A stretch of DNA of 24,506 nucleotides from an uncultured bacterium (lineage in GTDB: Bacteria > Actinomycetota > Thermoleophilia > BMS3ABIN01): the NCBI GenBank assembly GCA_913009925.1, contig CAJVWY010000001.1, positions 1-24,506 of the forward strand, written 5' to 3'. The translations under genes were made by a program, and so were the position numbers. The notes beneath the pieces were generated by a model, which worked only from the letters and a program-made list of their open reading frames with translations, ran no database searches and had not been told where the DNA came from. Shown here piece by piece: positions 14,207-20,147 of the stretch; within the stretch, counting starts at the first letter, position 1; every line of letters starts with the position of its first letter.

Positions 14207-14657
14207 GGAGAAGGAGACGGGGCCGGCGGTGACTCCGGTTTCCGTATACAGCATTGAACTGGAATTCGCCATGGAACAGGAGCTGGATATCCGCGACATC
14301 ACCGGTGAGTTTACCGCCGCCATCAGGGATTCGGGCCTGAAGGATGGTACCGCCACCGTCTTCGTGCCCGGCGCCACCGGCGCCGTCACCTGTCTGGAAT
14401 ACGAGCCGGGGGTCATAGCCGATTTTCAGGCGGCTATTGAGAGGATTGCACCCCGCGACATGCACTACCAGCACAATGTCAACCTGTCCGACGGCAACGG
14501 CCACGGCCATGTACGGGCGGGGCTGCTGGGTCCATCCCTGTCCATTCCCTTTGCCGGTGGTGAGCCCGTACTGGGTGTATGGCAGCAGGTGGCGTTGGTG
14601 AACTTTGACAACCGCAGCCGTTCCCGCCGGGTAGTCATACAGGCGGTCGGCGCCTGA
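14199..14657 (+). CDS. YjbQ/UPF0047 family protein (possible secondary thiamine phosphate synthase)
   Basis: Member of the widespread YjbQ/UPF0047 family. The 152-residue protein has IRDITGEFTAAIRDSGLKDG near residue 30, the T-CLEYEPGV block, the metal/phosphate region YQHNVNLSDGNGHGHVRAGLLG, and the C-terminal GVWQQVALVNFDN. E. coli YjbQ has been reported to have weak thiamine-phosphate-synthase activity, but the physiological role of the family is unsettled. The ATG overlaps the panD end by 8 nt and has AGGTGA upstream, so it is translated with the pantothenate genes. Its neighbour downstream is the hexulose-phosphate synthase fusion, 20 nt away. Family assignment is firm; function is not. 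Confidence 0.92.
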   Translation: MSREKETGPAVTPVSVYSIELEFAMEQELDIRDITGEFTAAIRDSGLKDGTATVFVPGATGAVTCLEYEPGVIADFQAAIERIAPRDMHYQHNVNLSDGNGHGHVRAGLLGPSLSIPFAGGEPVLGVWQQVALVNFDNRSRSRRVVIQAVGA

Positions 14658-14677
14658 GCGCCCGCCCGGGAGAGACC

Positions 14678-15964
14678 TTGTCCCCGATCCTGCAGATAGC
14701 CCTGGACTTTCTGGATCTTCCCCGCGCCCTGGCGGTGGCCGAAGAGGCCATCAGGGGTGGCGTGGACTGGGTCGAGGCGGGCACCCCCCTGATAAAGAGC
14801 GAAGGGCTGGACTCGGTACGCCGGATGAAGCAGCGCTGGCCGGACAGGGTTATCGTCGCCGACCTGAAGACCATGGACGCCGGACGATTCGAGATGGAAT
14901 CCGCCGCCAAGGCCGGGGCCGGGATCGCCGGCGTGCTGGGGGCCGCCGCCGACGCCACCATCAGTGAATGTATCGAGGTAGCAGGAAACTACGGCCTGAA
15001 AGTTGTTGTGGACATGATTGAAGTGCCGGATCCGGTGGAAAGGGCAAGGCAGGTGGAGGCTATGGGGGCAGACTACATCGGTATCCACACGGCAATCGAC
15101 CAGCAGATGCAGGGCAAGGCCCCTCTGGAGACCCTGGAGCTGGTAAAGGCGGCGGTGGAGATGCCGGTGGCCGTTGCCGGGGGCATCAATTCGGAAACAG
15201 CCGCTGACGCCGTGAATGCCGGAGCGGATATCGTTATCGTAGGCGGGGCCATCATCAAGGCGGCCGACGCCGAGGCGGCGGCGCGCCGGATAAGGCAGGC
15301 AATGGATACCGGGACCGCCATCAACACCAGGCTTTATAAAAGGGCCACCGGCGCCGGTATCCGGTCCGTCCTGGAAATGGTCTCAACCGCTAACATCTCC
15401 GATGCCATGCATCGCAGCGGTGACATTTCCGGCGTCACCCCGGTTTTCCCCGGCCTGAGAATGGCGGGGCCGGCCGTGACCGTGCGCACCTCTCCGGGGG
15501 ACTGGGCCAAGCCGGTGGAGGCTATCGATCAGGCCGGCGAGGGTGATGTGGTGGTCATCGACGCCGGTGGCGCCGGACCGGCGGTATGGGGCGAACTGGC
15601 GACCCACAGCTCTCGAAAGAGGGGCCTGGCGGGTGTAGTAGTCCATGGAGCAGTCAGGGACGTGGCTGATATCAGGGATATGCAATTCCCGGTGTTCGCG
15701 GGAGAGATCACGCCGACGGCGGGCGAGCCCAAGGGGTTCGGCGAGATAGGCGTGCCGGTCACCATCTCCCGGGTAAGGATCCATCCTGGCGACTGGATGG
15801 TAGGTGATGACGACGGCGTCGTAGTCATTCCCGGAGGCAGGGCCGCCGAGGTGGCCAACCGCGCCATGGATGTGATGGAACGGGAGAACCGTCTCAGGAG
15901 GGAGATCGAGGACGGGAGCACTCTTAGCCAGGTGGCCTATCTGCAGAAATGGGAGAAAACCTGA
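14678..15964 (+). CDS. Bifunctional 3-hexulose-6-phosphate synthase / RraA-like fusion
   Basis: Two-domain protein of 428 residues. Residues 1-210 are a 3-hexulose-6-phosphate synthase of the OMP-decarboxylase superfamily: ALD (D10), the D62-L-K-x-x-D67 active-site motif, and H137 in IGIHTAIDQQ. It would join formaldehyde to ribulose 5-phosphate or run in reverse. Residues 230-425 are an RraA/HMG-aldolase-like domain with GDISGVTPVFPGLRMAGPAVTV, WGELATHSSRKRGLAGVVVHGAVRD (R327, D328) and a DWMVGDDDGVVVIP turn. This architecture is known, mainly from archaea. The start is a TTG at 14678 with GGGAGA upstream. No 6-phospho-3-hexuloisomerase gene is in the window. The C-terminal activity could be aldolase or decarboxylase rather than RNase regulation. 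Confidence 0.93.
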   Translation: MSPILQIALDFLDLPRALAVAEEAIRGGVDWVEAGTPLIKSEGLDSVRRMKQRWPDRVIVADLKTMDAGRFEMESAAKAGAGIAGVLGAAADATISECIEVAGNYGLKVVVDMIEVPDPVERARQVEAMGADYIGIHTAIDQQMQGKAPLETLELVKAAVEMPVAVAGGINSETAADAVNAGADIVIVGGAIIKAADAEAAARRIRQAMDTGTAINTRLYKRATGAGIRSVLEMVSTANISDAMHRSGDISGVTPVFPGLRMAGPAVTVRTSPGDWAKPVEAIDQAGEGDVVVIDAGGAGPAVWGELATHSSRKRGLAGVVVHGAVRDVADIRDMQFPVFAGEITPTAGEPKGFGEIGVPVTISRVRIHPGDWMVGDDDGVVVIPGGRAAEVANRAMDVMERENRLRREIEDGSTLSQVAYLQKWEKT

Positions 15965-15972
15965 CCGGGGGA

Positions 15973-16218
15973 TCAGGAGCCGCCGTCGTGGTCACGCGAA
16001 CTCTCGATGCTGATGACACGGTGTAGCCTGGTGCGTACCTCACCCGGCATCACTTTCGGGGGCAGGGAATGATAGAGGGTTACGGTCTTGCGCAGGGTGT
16101 TCACTACGATGCGACAGTTCTGGCAATGGTCCAGATGTCTCTGGATCTCGTTGCAGGTACTCGTGGACAGGTCCTCGTCGATGAACTCCGATAAGGCTTC
16201 GAAGATTTCCCGGCAGTT
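15973..16218 (-). CDS. Soluble zinc anti-sigma factor (ZAS, RsrA-like); coordinates give the part downstream of the GTG at 16221
   Basis: The open frame begins at a GTG at 16221-16219 and overlaps the sigma-factor stop as GTGA; it encodes 82 residues. The ZAS motif is H29-x3-C33-x2-C36, preceded by C3, with a further C23. The spacing C3 to H29 (26 residues) and the NCREIF...FIDEDL...C pattern resemble the redox anti-sigma RsrA of Streptomyces, in which the equivalent Cys binds zinc and forms the trigger disulfide. There is no transmembrane segment, so it is cytoplasmic, unlike many anti-sigmas that end in a membrane helix. It very likely binds the sigma factor encoded immediately upstream. 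It is convergent with the HPS-RraA gene, 8 nt apart. Confidence 0.9.
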   Translation of the reverse strand, partial: NCREIFEALSEFIDEDLSTSTCNEIQRHLDHCQNCRIVVNTLRKTVTLYHSLPPKVMPGEVRTRLHRVISIESSRDHDGGS

Positions 16219-16829
16219 CACTGTGCCACCCCTTCCTCGCTGAAGTATCCGGAGAGTTCGTTGCGCAGGTATACACGAGCCCGGTGCAGCCGGGATTTCA
16301 CAGCCGCTTTGGAGAGGTCCAGGACATCCGCCACCTCTGCGGTGGACAACTCCTCTATATCTCGGAGGACGAATACCGCCCGGTAGATCTCGGGCATCTC
16401 TTCTATCGCCTGGTTCATGATCTGCATCGCTTCATCGTCGAGCAGTTCCCTGACCGGGTTGTTTGACCAATCGGAGAGTTTCTCGCCGGACCGGGCGGCC
16501 TGCTGGACAGCGTAGACATTATCAAGGAACTCATCCTCGCCCTTCACCTTCCTGCCCTGTTTCCTCAACCGGGTCAGGGCGGTGTTGGCCGCTATCCGGT
16601 ACAGCCAGGTTGAGAAACTGGATCTTCCCTGAAAACGGTCCAGGGCACGGATGACGTTGATGAAGGTATCCTGGAGCACATCCTCGGCGTCCTCACGGCT
16701 CCCCACCATACGGTAGGCAAGATTATAAACCCTGTCCTCATACCTTGATATCAGTTCCTCGAGCAACCCGGTCTCTCCGGCATTGATACGCTCGATCAAC
16801 TGGTTATCGGTAGGAACTGTTTTTCCCAT
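16218..16829 (-). CDS. ECF-type RNA polymerase sigma factor
   Basis: Alternative sigma factor of 203 residues with only regions 2 and 4. Region 2 includes LLEELISRYEDRVYNLAYRMVGSREDAEDVLQDTF and RFQGRSSFSTWLYRIAANTALTRLRK, which contact the -10. A charged linker (about 95-125) precedes region 4, with MPEIYRAVFVLRDIEELSTAEVADVLDLSKAAVKSRLHRARVYLR (about 140-190) forming the -35-binding helix-turn-helix. The ATG at 16829 has no strong ribosome binding site. The anti-sigma gene overlaps its stop, the standard arrangement for a regulated ECF pair. A divergent operon encodes a zinc ribbon, a ferredoxin and thioredoxin, so this could be a SigR-like thiol-stress sigma factor; that role is inferred. 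Confidence 0.95.
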   Translation of the reverse strand: MGKTVPTDNQLIERINAGETGLLEELISRYEDRVYNLAYRMVGSREDAEDVLQDTFINVIRALDRFQGRSSFSTWLYRIAANTALTRLRKQGRKVKGEDEFLDNVYAVQQAARSGEKLSDWSNNPVRELLDDEAMQIMNQAIEEMPEIYRAVFVLRDIEELSTAEVADVLDLSKAAVKSRLHRARVYLRNELSGYFSEEGVAQ

Positions 16830-16851
16830 TTGTTAGACTATTGCCCATGTT

Positions 16852-16906
16852 AAAGGATTCATCCTTCCGAGAACTTTATCATTCTGGAGAGGAAATTGAA
16901 TCCTTT
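16852..16906. repeat. Operator-like inverted repeats in the sigma/fmdB divergent spacer
   Basis: AAAGGATTC (16852-16860) and GAATCCTTT (16898-16906) are perfect 9-bp inverted repeats 37 nt apart. The first arm is also half of a local palindrome AAGGAT-TC-ATCCTT (16853-16866). They lie between the divergent sigma gene and the fmdB-ferredoxin-thioredoxin genes, where shared regulatory sites would be expected. Confidence 0.55.
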
Positions 16907-16939
16907 TCCAGAGAGCGGCATCAAAAATACAGTCAGTTC

Positions 16940-16968
16940 AATCGGCCCGGCCGATTCGCCGGGCTTTT
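16940..16968 (+). promoter_or_regulatory. Two mutually exclusive hairpins before the second fmdB-like gene (attenuator-like)
   Basis: AATCGGC-CCG-GCCGATT (16940-16956) is a perfect 7-bp hairpin. It overlaps GCCCGG (16945-16950) and CCGGGC (16959-16964), a second 6-bp GC hairpin directly followed by TTTT (16965-16968), as in a short intrinsic terminator. Only one can form at a time. The gene's GGAGGTGA site starts two bases after the T-run. Confidence 0.4.
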
Positions 16969-16987
16969 GCGGAGGTGAAAACAACAG

Positions 16988-17191
16988 ATGGCTATTTATG
17001 ATCTCAAGTGCGACGAATGCGGGCACCAGTTCGAGAAGTATGTATCCGGGTTCCTCTCGGAAGATGACAAGGTATGCCCCGAGTGTGGCGGCCTCAGGAT
17101 TTCCCAGAAGTTCACCAGTTTCTTCGGCAGCTGTACCACGGGCGGTGGCAGCGGTGGCTGCGCTCCACCTGCTACCGGTGGCTTCGGCTGA
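16988..17191 (+). CDS. FmdB-family zinc ribbon protein (second copy)
   Basis: Small zinc-ribbon protein, 67 residues, of the same family as the one at 12508 but clearly diverged. It starts MAIYDLKCDECGHQFEKY, with ligands C8-x2-C11 and C30-x2-C33, and ends in a Gly/Ser/Cys tail (SCTTGGGSGGC). The ribosome binding site GGAGGTGA is strong, 9 nt before the ATG. It is the first gene of a plus-strand trio with a ferredoxin and thioredoxin, and is divergent from the ECF sigma gene. Function is unknown; the redox neighbourhood suggests a link to thiol or metal homeostasis, which is inference. Confidence 0.9.
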   Translation: MAIYDLKCDECGHQFEKYVSGFLSEDDKVCPECGGLRISQKFTSFFGSCTTGGGSGGCAPPATGGFG

Positions 17192-17242
17192 GCCTGATCC
17201 GGCGGCCAGTTTGGCTGTACGAATAAACGGAAGTGTGCTTAA

Positions 17243-17437
17243 ATGCAGCTTGCGCGTGTCAATGTGGGAGAATGTGCAGGGCATGAAAAGTGCCATGCCC
17301 GTAAGGTATGCCCTACCAAGGCGGTTGTGCAACTTGATCCGGGCGAGACGGCCATGGTATTGAGCGATCTGTGCCAGGGGTGCGGGGATTGTGTAGCCGC
17401 CTGTCCCCATAAAGCCATCGAGCTCAGGCAGTCATGA
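17243..17437 (+). CDS. Small 4Fe-4S ferredoxin with an altered first cluster motif
   Basis: 64-residue electron-transfer protein. The second motif is canonical: C44-x2-C47-x2-C50-x3-C54-P (CQGCGDCVAACP). The first is not: cysteines occur as C11-x5-C17-x5-C23-P instead of C-x2-C-x2-C-x3-C-P. C44, C47, C50 and C23 can still ligate one full [4Fe-4S] cluster; the other site would have only C11, C17 and C54, plus perhaps a histidine (H14 or H18). The start ATG at 17243 follows GGAAGTG. The gene lies 51 nt after the fmdB-like gene and 50 nt before trxA on the same strand. It may serve a thiol-redox or radical enzyme partner elsewhere. Confidence 0.88.
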   Translation: MQLARVNVGECAGHEKCHARKVCPTKAVVQLDPGETAMVLSDLCQGCGDCVAACPHKAIELRQS

Positions 17438-17474
17438 GCCGGTCGGGTCTGATGTTGCTCTCAAATGATTCCAG

Positions 17475-17482
17475 AAAGGAGA
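17475..17482 (+). promoter_or_regulatory. Ribosome binding site fixing the trxA TTG start
   Basis: AAAGGAGA, 5 nt before the TTG at 17488. It excludes the in-frame ATG at 17434, which would add 18 atypical residues and lies inside the end of the ferredoxin gene. Confidence 0.8.
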
Positions 17483-17487
17483 CCATT

Positions 17488-17811
17488 TTGTCAGGTAAAG
17501 ATGTTATCGAGGTCAATGACTCCAGCTTCCAGGATGAGGTACTGAAATCAGACATGCCGGTTATTGTCGATTTCTGGGCGGCGTGGTGTGGTCCCTGCCG
17601 CATGGTAGGCCCTATCGTCGAGGAGATAGCCAGCGAGTATGCCGGCAAGGTAAAGGTAGCCAAGCTCAATGTGGACGATAACAAGGAGACTGCCACCAAG
17701 TACGGTATCATGAGCATCCCCACCATCCTCAAGTTCGAAGCGGGTTCGGTGGCCAAACAGATAGTCGGGGCAATGCCCAAGACCGCCCTGATCAAGGAAT
17801 TGGATATCTAG
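17488..17811 (+). CDS. trxA: Thioredoxin
   Basis: Protein disulfide reductase. The 107-residue length is exactly that of the family when the TTG at 17488 is used, which has an excellent ribosome binding site. The canonical active site WCGPC lies in FWAAWCGPCRM at about residues 27-37. The conserved cis-proline region YGIMSIPTILKF and the C-terminal IVGAMPKTALIKEL complete the fold. It is the last gene of the fmdB-ferredoxin-trxA group and is convergent with the L,D-transpeptidase gene. Divergence of this group from an ECF sigma/RsrA-like pair recalls the SigR control of thioredoxin genes in Streptomyces. Confidence 0.97.
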   Translation: MSGKDVIEVNDSSFQDEVLKSDMPVIVDFWAAWCGPCRMVGPIVEEIASEYAGKVKVAKLNVDDNKETATKYGIMSIPTILKFEAGSVAKQIVGAMPKTALIKELDI

Positions 17812-17812
17812 G

Positions 17813-17826
17813 CTCCCGGCCGGGAG
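17813..17826. terminator. GC palindrome between convergent trxA and transpeptidase genes
   Basis: CTCCCGG-CCGGGAG is a perfect 14-nt palindrome starting 2 nt after the trxA stop, in the 39-nt convergent gap. It lacks a T-run, so intrinsic termination is uncertain; its position suits a bidirectional stop or transcript-end hairpin. Confidence 0.35.
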
Positions 17827-17850
17827 TCAGCTTCGTCGATCCCGGTTCAC

Positions 17851-19239
17851 CTAATAATGGATCGACACTATGGTCCCTATGGGGGCCCAGTTGTACAGGA
17901 ATTCGGCATCCGGCACCGGCAGGCCAACGCATCCGTGACTGCTGGGTACACCGAAGGTCGTAGCCCAATAGTTGCCGTGAATAGTGTAGTCACCGTTGAA
18001 CATCAGCACCCAGGGTACGTCGGGGGCACTGTAGCCCTCCCCCTCCATGTCCAGCTTCTCCGCCTTGGCGTATACCGCATAGGTTCCCGTCAGGCTGGGG
18101 GTCGCTTTGGATCCGCTTGAACATATCATGGTCCTGACCTGCTGGTCGTGTTCGTAGAGGGTCACTGTTTGCGCCGACAGGTTCACATCGATGAACTTGG
18201 ACGGCTTGATGGTAAAGGTGCTCTGTACGTCTTCTCGCAGGTAGCTGCCGCTTACACCCCTGAGGCCCTCGGTGCCGCCCTTGAGGCTTATGGTGACCTG
18301 TGCTCCTTCCGTCCAGGTATCCAGCGGCCTGAACTCCAGGGTGTCGGCAGCGATCCACTCCCATGAACCCAGCGTCGACGGCTCAACGGCCAGTATCGAA
18401 TCCGCGATCTCCGGATTACGGATATCCTCAGTAAAGGTCAGAGTCGGCCGGGCGCCGCGGCTCACAGCTGACTCGCCGTCACCGGGTACGAATATGACTT
18501 TTAGCGGATCGGTGGTTACTATAGCCTGGGAATAGGGCTGTTTGAGCGTAGCGCCGTTCTCGGCGGTGGCGGCCGTGAAGGCCAGGGTATATGACTGGCC
18601 CTGTTCGTATCCCTCGAAGGAGATGAGCACCCGCGTGTGGTTTTCCTTGTCGATGGTTGCCGTGGAAGGGACCTCCGGCGTCAGGGTATAGTCGAATTCC
18701 TCGATGGGTGTATTGAACTCCACCACGATAGGGGTACCAATCTCCACTGCCTGGGCGGTCTCGGTTACCAGGGGCGCCGGGGTCACCACCGTATGGAAGG
18801 TGACCTTCTCGATGACCTGCTCAGTGTCAAAACCAGTGAGGGACAGCTGCCTCAGGTCGGCGTTGACCGTGATCTCATAGCGGGCGTCCGGCTTAAGCAG
18901 CGGGCCTCTGTCCGGCATGAATACGCCGCCCTCCAGGCGGCCGCTGAGTCTTTCTTCCGAGACCGGCGTCCCCATGGGGTCCAGCAGCGTCTCCTTGACC
19001 TCGACGCTGTTGATGCTGCCGCGGAAGCGGCTGGCGGATATCTTCAGCAGGGTATCCACGGGGACTTCCCTGCTACCCGTAGCCGGGCTTATCTTCACCG
19101 CGGGGGGGAATATGGCGCTAAGTGTAAGCGCGCCCACCAGGCTGAACACGGCGATTACCAGCGAGATGCCGATGATCGACCGCCGCCGTGAGGATGCCCT
19201 GTTCAAGCTTTGTTGTGGTATCGGTGTAACCCGATTCAT
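17851..19239 (-). CDS. Membrane-anchored L,D-transpeptidase (YkuD) with Ig-like domains
   Basis: Cell-wall cross-linking or protein-anchoring enzyme of 462 residues. It has a basic N-terminus and one membrane segment at about 22-45 (signal anchor). Roughly 300 residues of beta-rich, Big_5-like Ig modules follow, with recurring patterns such as VPVDTLLKI, IGTPIVVEFNTPIEEF and GARPTLTFTEDI. The YkuD catalytic domain starts near 348. Its catalytic motif has H421 and S-H435-G-C437-V-G-L; the Arg that often follows (SHGCxR) is Gly here, as in some actinobacterial enzymes that vary at this site. The ATG at 19239 has a good promoter upstream. It is divergent from the c-di-GMP riboswitch. Confidence 0.94.
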   Translation of the reverse strand: MNRVTPIPQQSLNRASSRRRSIIGISLVIAVFSLVGALTLSAIFPPAVKISPATGSREVPVDTLLKISASRFRGSINSVEVKETLLDPMGTPVSEERLSGRLEGGVFMPDRGPLLKPDARYEITVNADLRQLSLTGFDTEQVIEKVTFHTVVTPAPLVTETAQAVEIGTPIVVEFNTPIEEFDYTLTPEVPSTATIDKENHTRVLISFEGYEQGQSYTLAFTAATAENGATLKQPYSQAIVTTDPLKVIFVPGDGESAVSRGARPTLTFTEDIRNPEIADSILAVEPSTLGSWEWIAADTLEFRPLDTWTEGAQVTISLKGGTEGLRGVSGSYLREDVQSTFTIKPSKFIDVNLSAQTVTLYEHDQQVRTMICSSGSKATPSLTGTYAVYAKAEKLDMEGEGYSAPDVPWVLMFNGDYTIHGNYWATTFGVPSSHGCVGLPVPDAEFLYNWAPIGTIVSIHY

Positions 19240-19271
19240 ATTCGGATTTCTCTCAGATGCTTGTTAAAAAC

Positions 19272-19300
19272 ATTATAACTGTGTAGTACCCGCATGGGAA
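19272..19300 (-). promoter_or_regulatory. Promoter of the L,D-transpeptidase gene
   Basis: Minus-strand TTCCCA (19295-19300; 4 of 6), 17-nt spacer, perfect TATAAT (19272-19277), 33 nt upstream of the ATG at 19239. A standard sigma-70-like promoter with a short leader. Confidence 0.6.
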
Positions 19301-19397
19301 CGGTCCTAAAAACGACAACATTATCAATGATGATCCTGGATGCCGAGAGCGGGCGCTGATTAATGCTGGCAACCGTGAGAACCGATTAATAGATTAG

Positions 19398-19482
19398 GAA
19401 CGATAAAGGCAAACCCATCGCGAGGTGGGGGCGCAAAGCTAGGGGTCTTCCCCAAAGGAAGACAGCCCGGCTGCCGAAGCAG
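19398..19482 (+). ncRNA. Cyclic di-GMP class I riboswitch aptamer (GEMM)
   Basis: The core AAAGGCAAACC (19405-19415) opens the P2 stem CCCATC/GGTGGG, capped by a GCGA (GNRA) tetraloop. The conserved GCGCAAAGC segment follows. The P3 hairpin GTCTTCC-CCAAA-GGAAGAC (7 perfect base pairs) comes next, then the 3' strand AGCCCGGCTGCCGA that matches the GEMM-I consensus with its tetraloop-receptor helix. All the key consensus blocks occur in order with correct spacing. Such RNAs bind c-di-GMP and control downstream genes, often for motility, adhesion or exported proteins. It lies on the plus strand about 135 nt before a small predicted secreted protein. Spacer 19240-19397 holds the divergent transpeptidase promoter and the presumed promoter for this RNA, which I could not pin down. 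Confidence 0.93.
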
Positions 19483-19617
19483 AAAGCTGCCACTGGCAGC
19501 GTTGACGTGTTACGCGACAGCTCATTTGCTTGGACATGTTGGGCGAAAGAGCTTTAGCTATGCCCCCACCTGGGTGCCTGGCGCAGGCGACGAGGTTTGC
19601 TCACGGGACAGGTTGAG
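19483..19617 (+). promoter_or_regulatory. Probable riboswitch expression platform
   Basis: GGCAGC (19495-19500) can pair with GCTGCC at 19486-19491, or with the identical GCTGCC at 19470-19475 that belongs to the aptamer. Further on are GCCTG-GCG-CAGGC (19576-19588) and ACCTG (19568-19572), complementary to CAGGT (19609-19613), which overlaps the likely ribosome binding site of the gene at 19618. This suggests translational control; no clear terminator T-run is present. Confidence 0.45.
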
Positions 19618-19995
19618 ATGAGCAGGCGCAAGCAACACCGGTGGCACAGCATGAAGGTGACAGTAGCGGTAGTGGCATTCATCGCCTGTACCTGGTATAT
19701 ACCCGCCGGGGCGGCATTAGCGGAATCTGCATCCAGCAGCAGCACCGTGAGGGTCACCGTGCTGGACTCCATCGCTATCGGCGGAAACGCTCGGGAAATT
19801 TACGGCGCACATCGGCAACACTCACCCCAGTACCAAACAAGAATAGTCACACGGGCGGCATCGTCGATCCTGGGCCGGATAGAGGCGGCGGACGACGGCC
19901 CCGGATTCCCCTCGGGCCCGGGAGGCAATGAAGACGGGTTCGACGGTGTCCCCTGGAGTGGTATAATTCTGGTCATAACGGCGACCCATCTATGA
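19618..19995 (+). CDS. Small predicted secreted protein under the riboswitch (possibly degenerate)
   Basis: Not recognised. The ATG at 19618 follows GGACAGG and gives 125 residues. A basic start (MSRRKQHRWHSMK), a hydrophobic core (VTVAVVAFIACTWYIPAG) and an A-L-A cleavage-like site before ES make a convincing signal peptide. A Ser-rich stretch and TVRVTVLDSIAIGGN follow, reminiscent of exported beta-rich proteins. From about residue 60 onward, codon choice becomes unlike neighbouring genes (less G/C at third positions) and Gly/Pro/Asp-rich sequence follows. The 3' end also carries a perfect extended -10 promoter. The C-terminal half may be frameshifted or not conserved. The signal-peptide part is the most believable. 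Confidence 0.5.
   Translation: MSRRKQHRWHSMKVTVAVVAFIACTWYIPAGAALAESASSSSTVRVTVLDSIAIGGNAREIYGAHRQHSPQYQTRIVTRAASSILGRIEAADDGPGFPSGPGGNEDGFDGVPWSGIILVITATHL
19939..19967 (+). promoter_or_regulatory. Strong extended -10 promoter for the helical protein/cyclase operon
   Basis: TGG-TATAAT (19959-19967) is a perfect extended -10. TTCGAC (19939-19944), 17 nt upstream, is at best a weak -35. Initiation near 19974 would give a roughly 240-nt leader to the gene at 20212. Confidence 0.55.
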
Positions 19996-20020
19996 CAGAA
20001 GGCAGCCCCGCCGGTATTGA

Positions 20021-20074
20021 CCAGCATCCGGATCCCTTTCCGGAGAGCCCGGACGCTGGTTCGTTTCTCGTTCC
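20021..20074 (+). terminator. Candidate hairpin terminator after the small secreted gene
   Basis: CCAGC-A-TCCGG (20021-20031) pairs with CCGGA-C-GCTGG (20049-20059), 10 bp with one mismatch. A T-rich but interrupted tract (TTCGTTTCTCGTT) follows. It could end the riboswitch transcript or be structure in the leader of the next operon. Confidence 0.35.
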
Positions 20075-20147
20075 GGCAAGAGCCTCGCATGCCGGGTGAT
20101 AGCAGGAAAGTCTCCCGGTGATGTAGAAAGAAAAAACAGTGGTATCA

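Noticed and set aside
15960..15977. CCTGA/TCAGG mini-hairpin between the convergent HPS-RraA and anti-sigma genes
   Set aside because: Only 5 bp with an 8-nt loop and no T-run; easily expected by chance.
19480..19617. A second, tandem GEMM aptamer
   Set aside because: GGTTTGC-like and GCGCAGGC words are present but the conserved GGCAAACC and GCAAAGC blocks do not recur in order.
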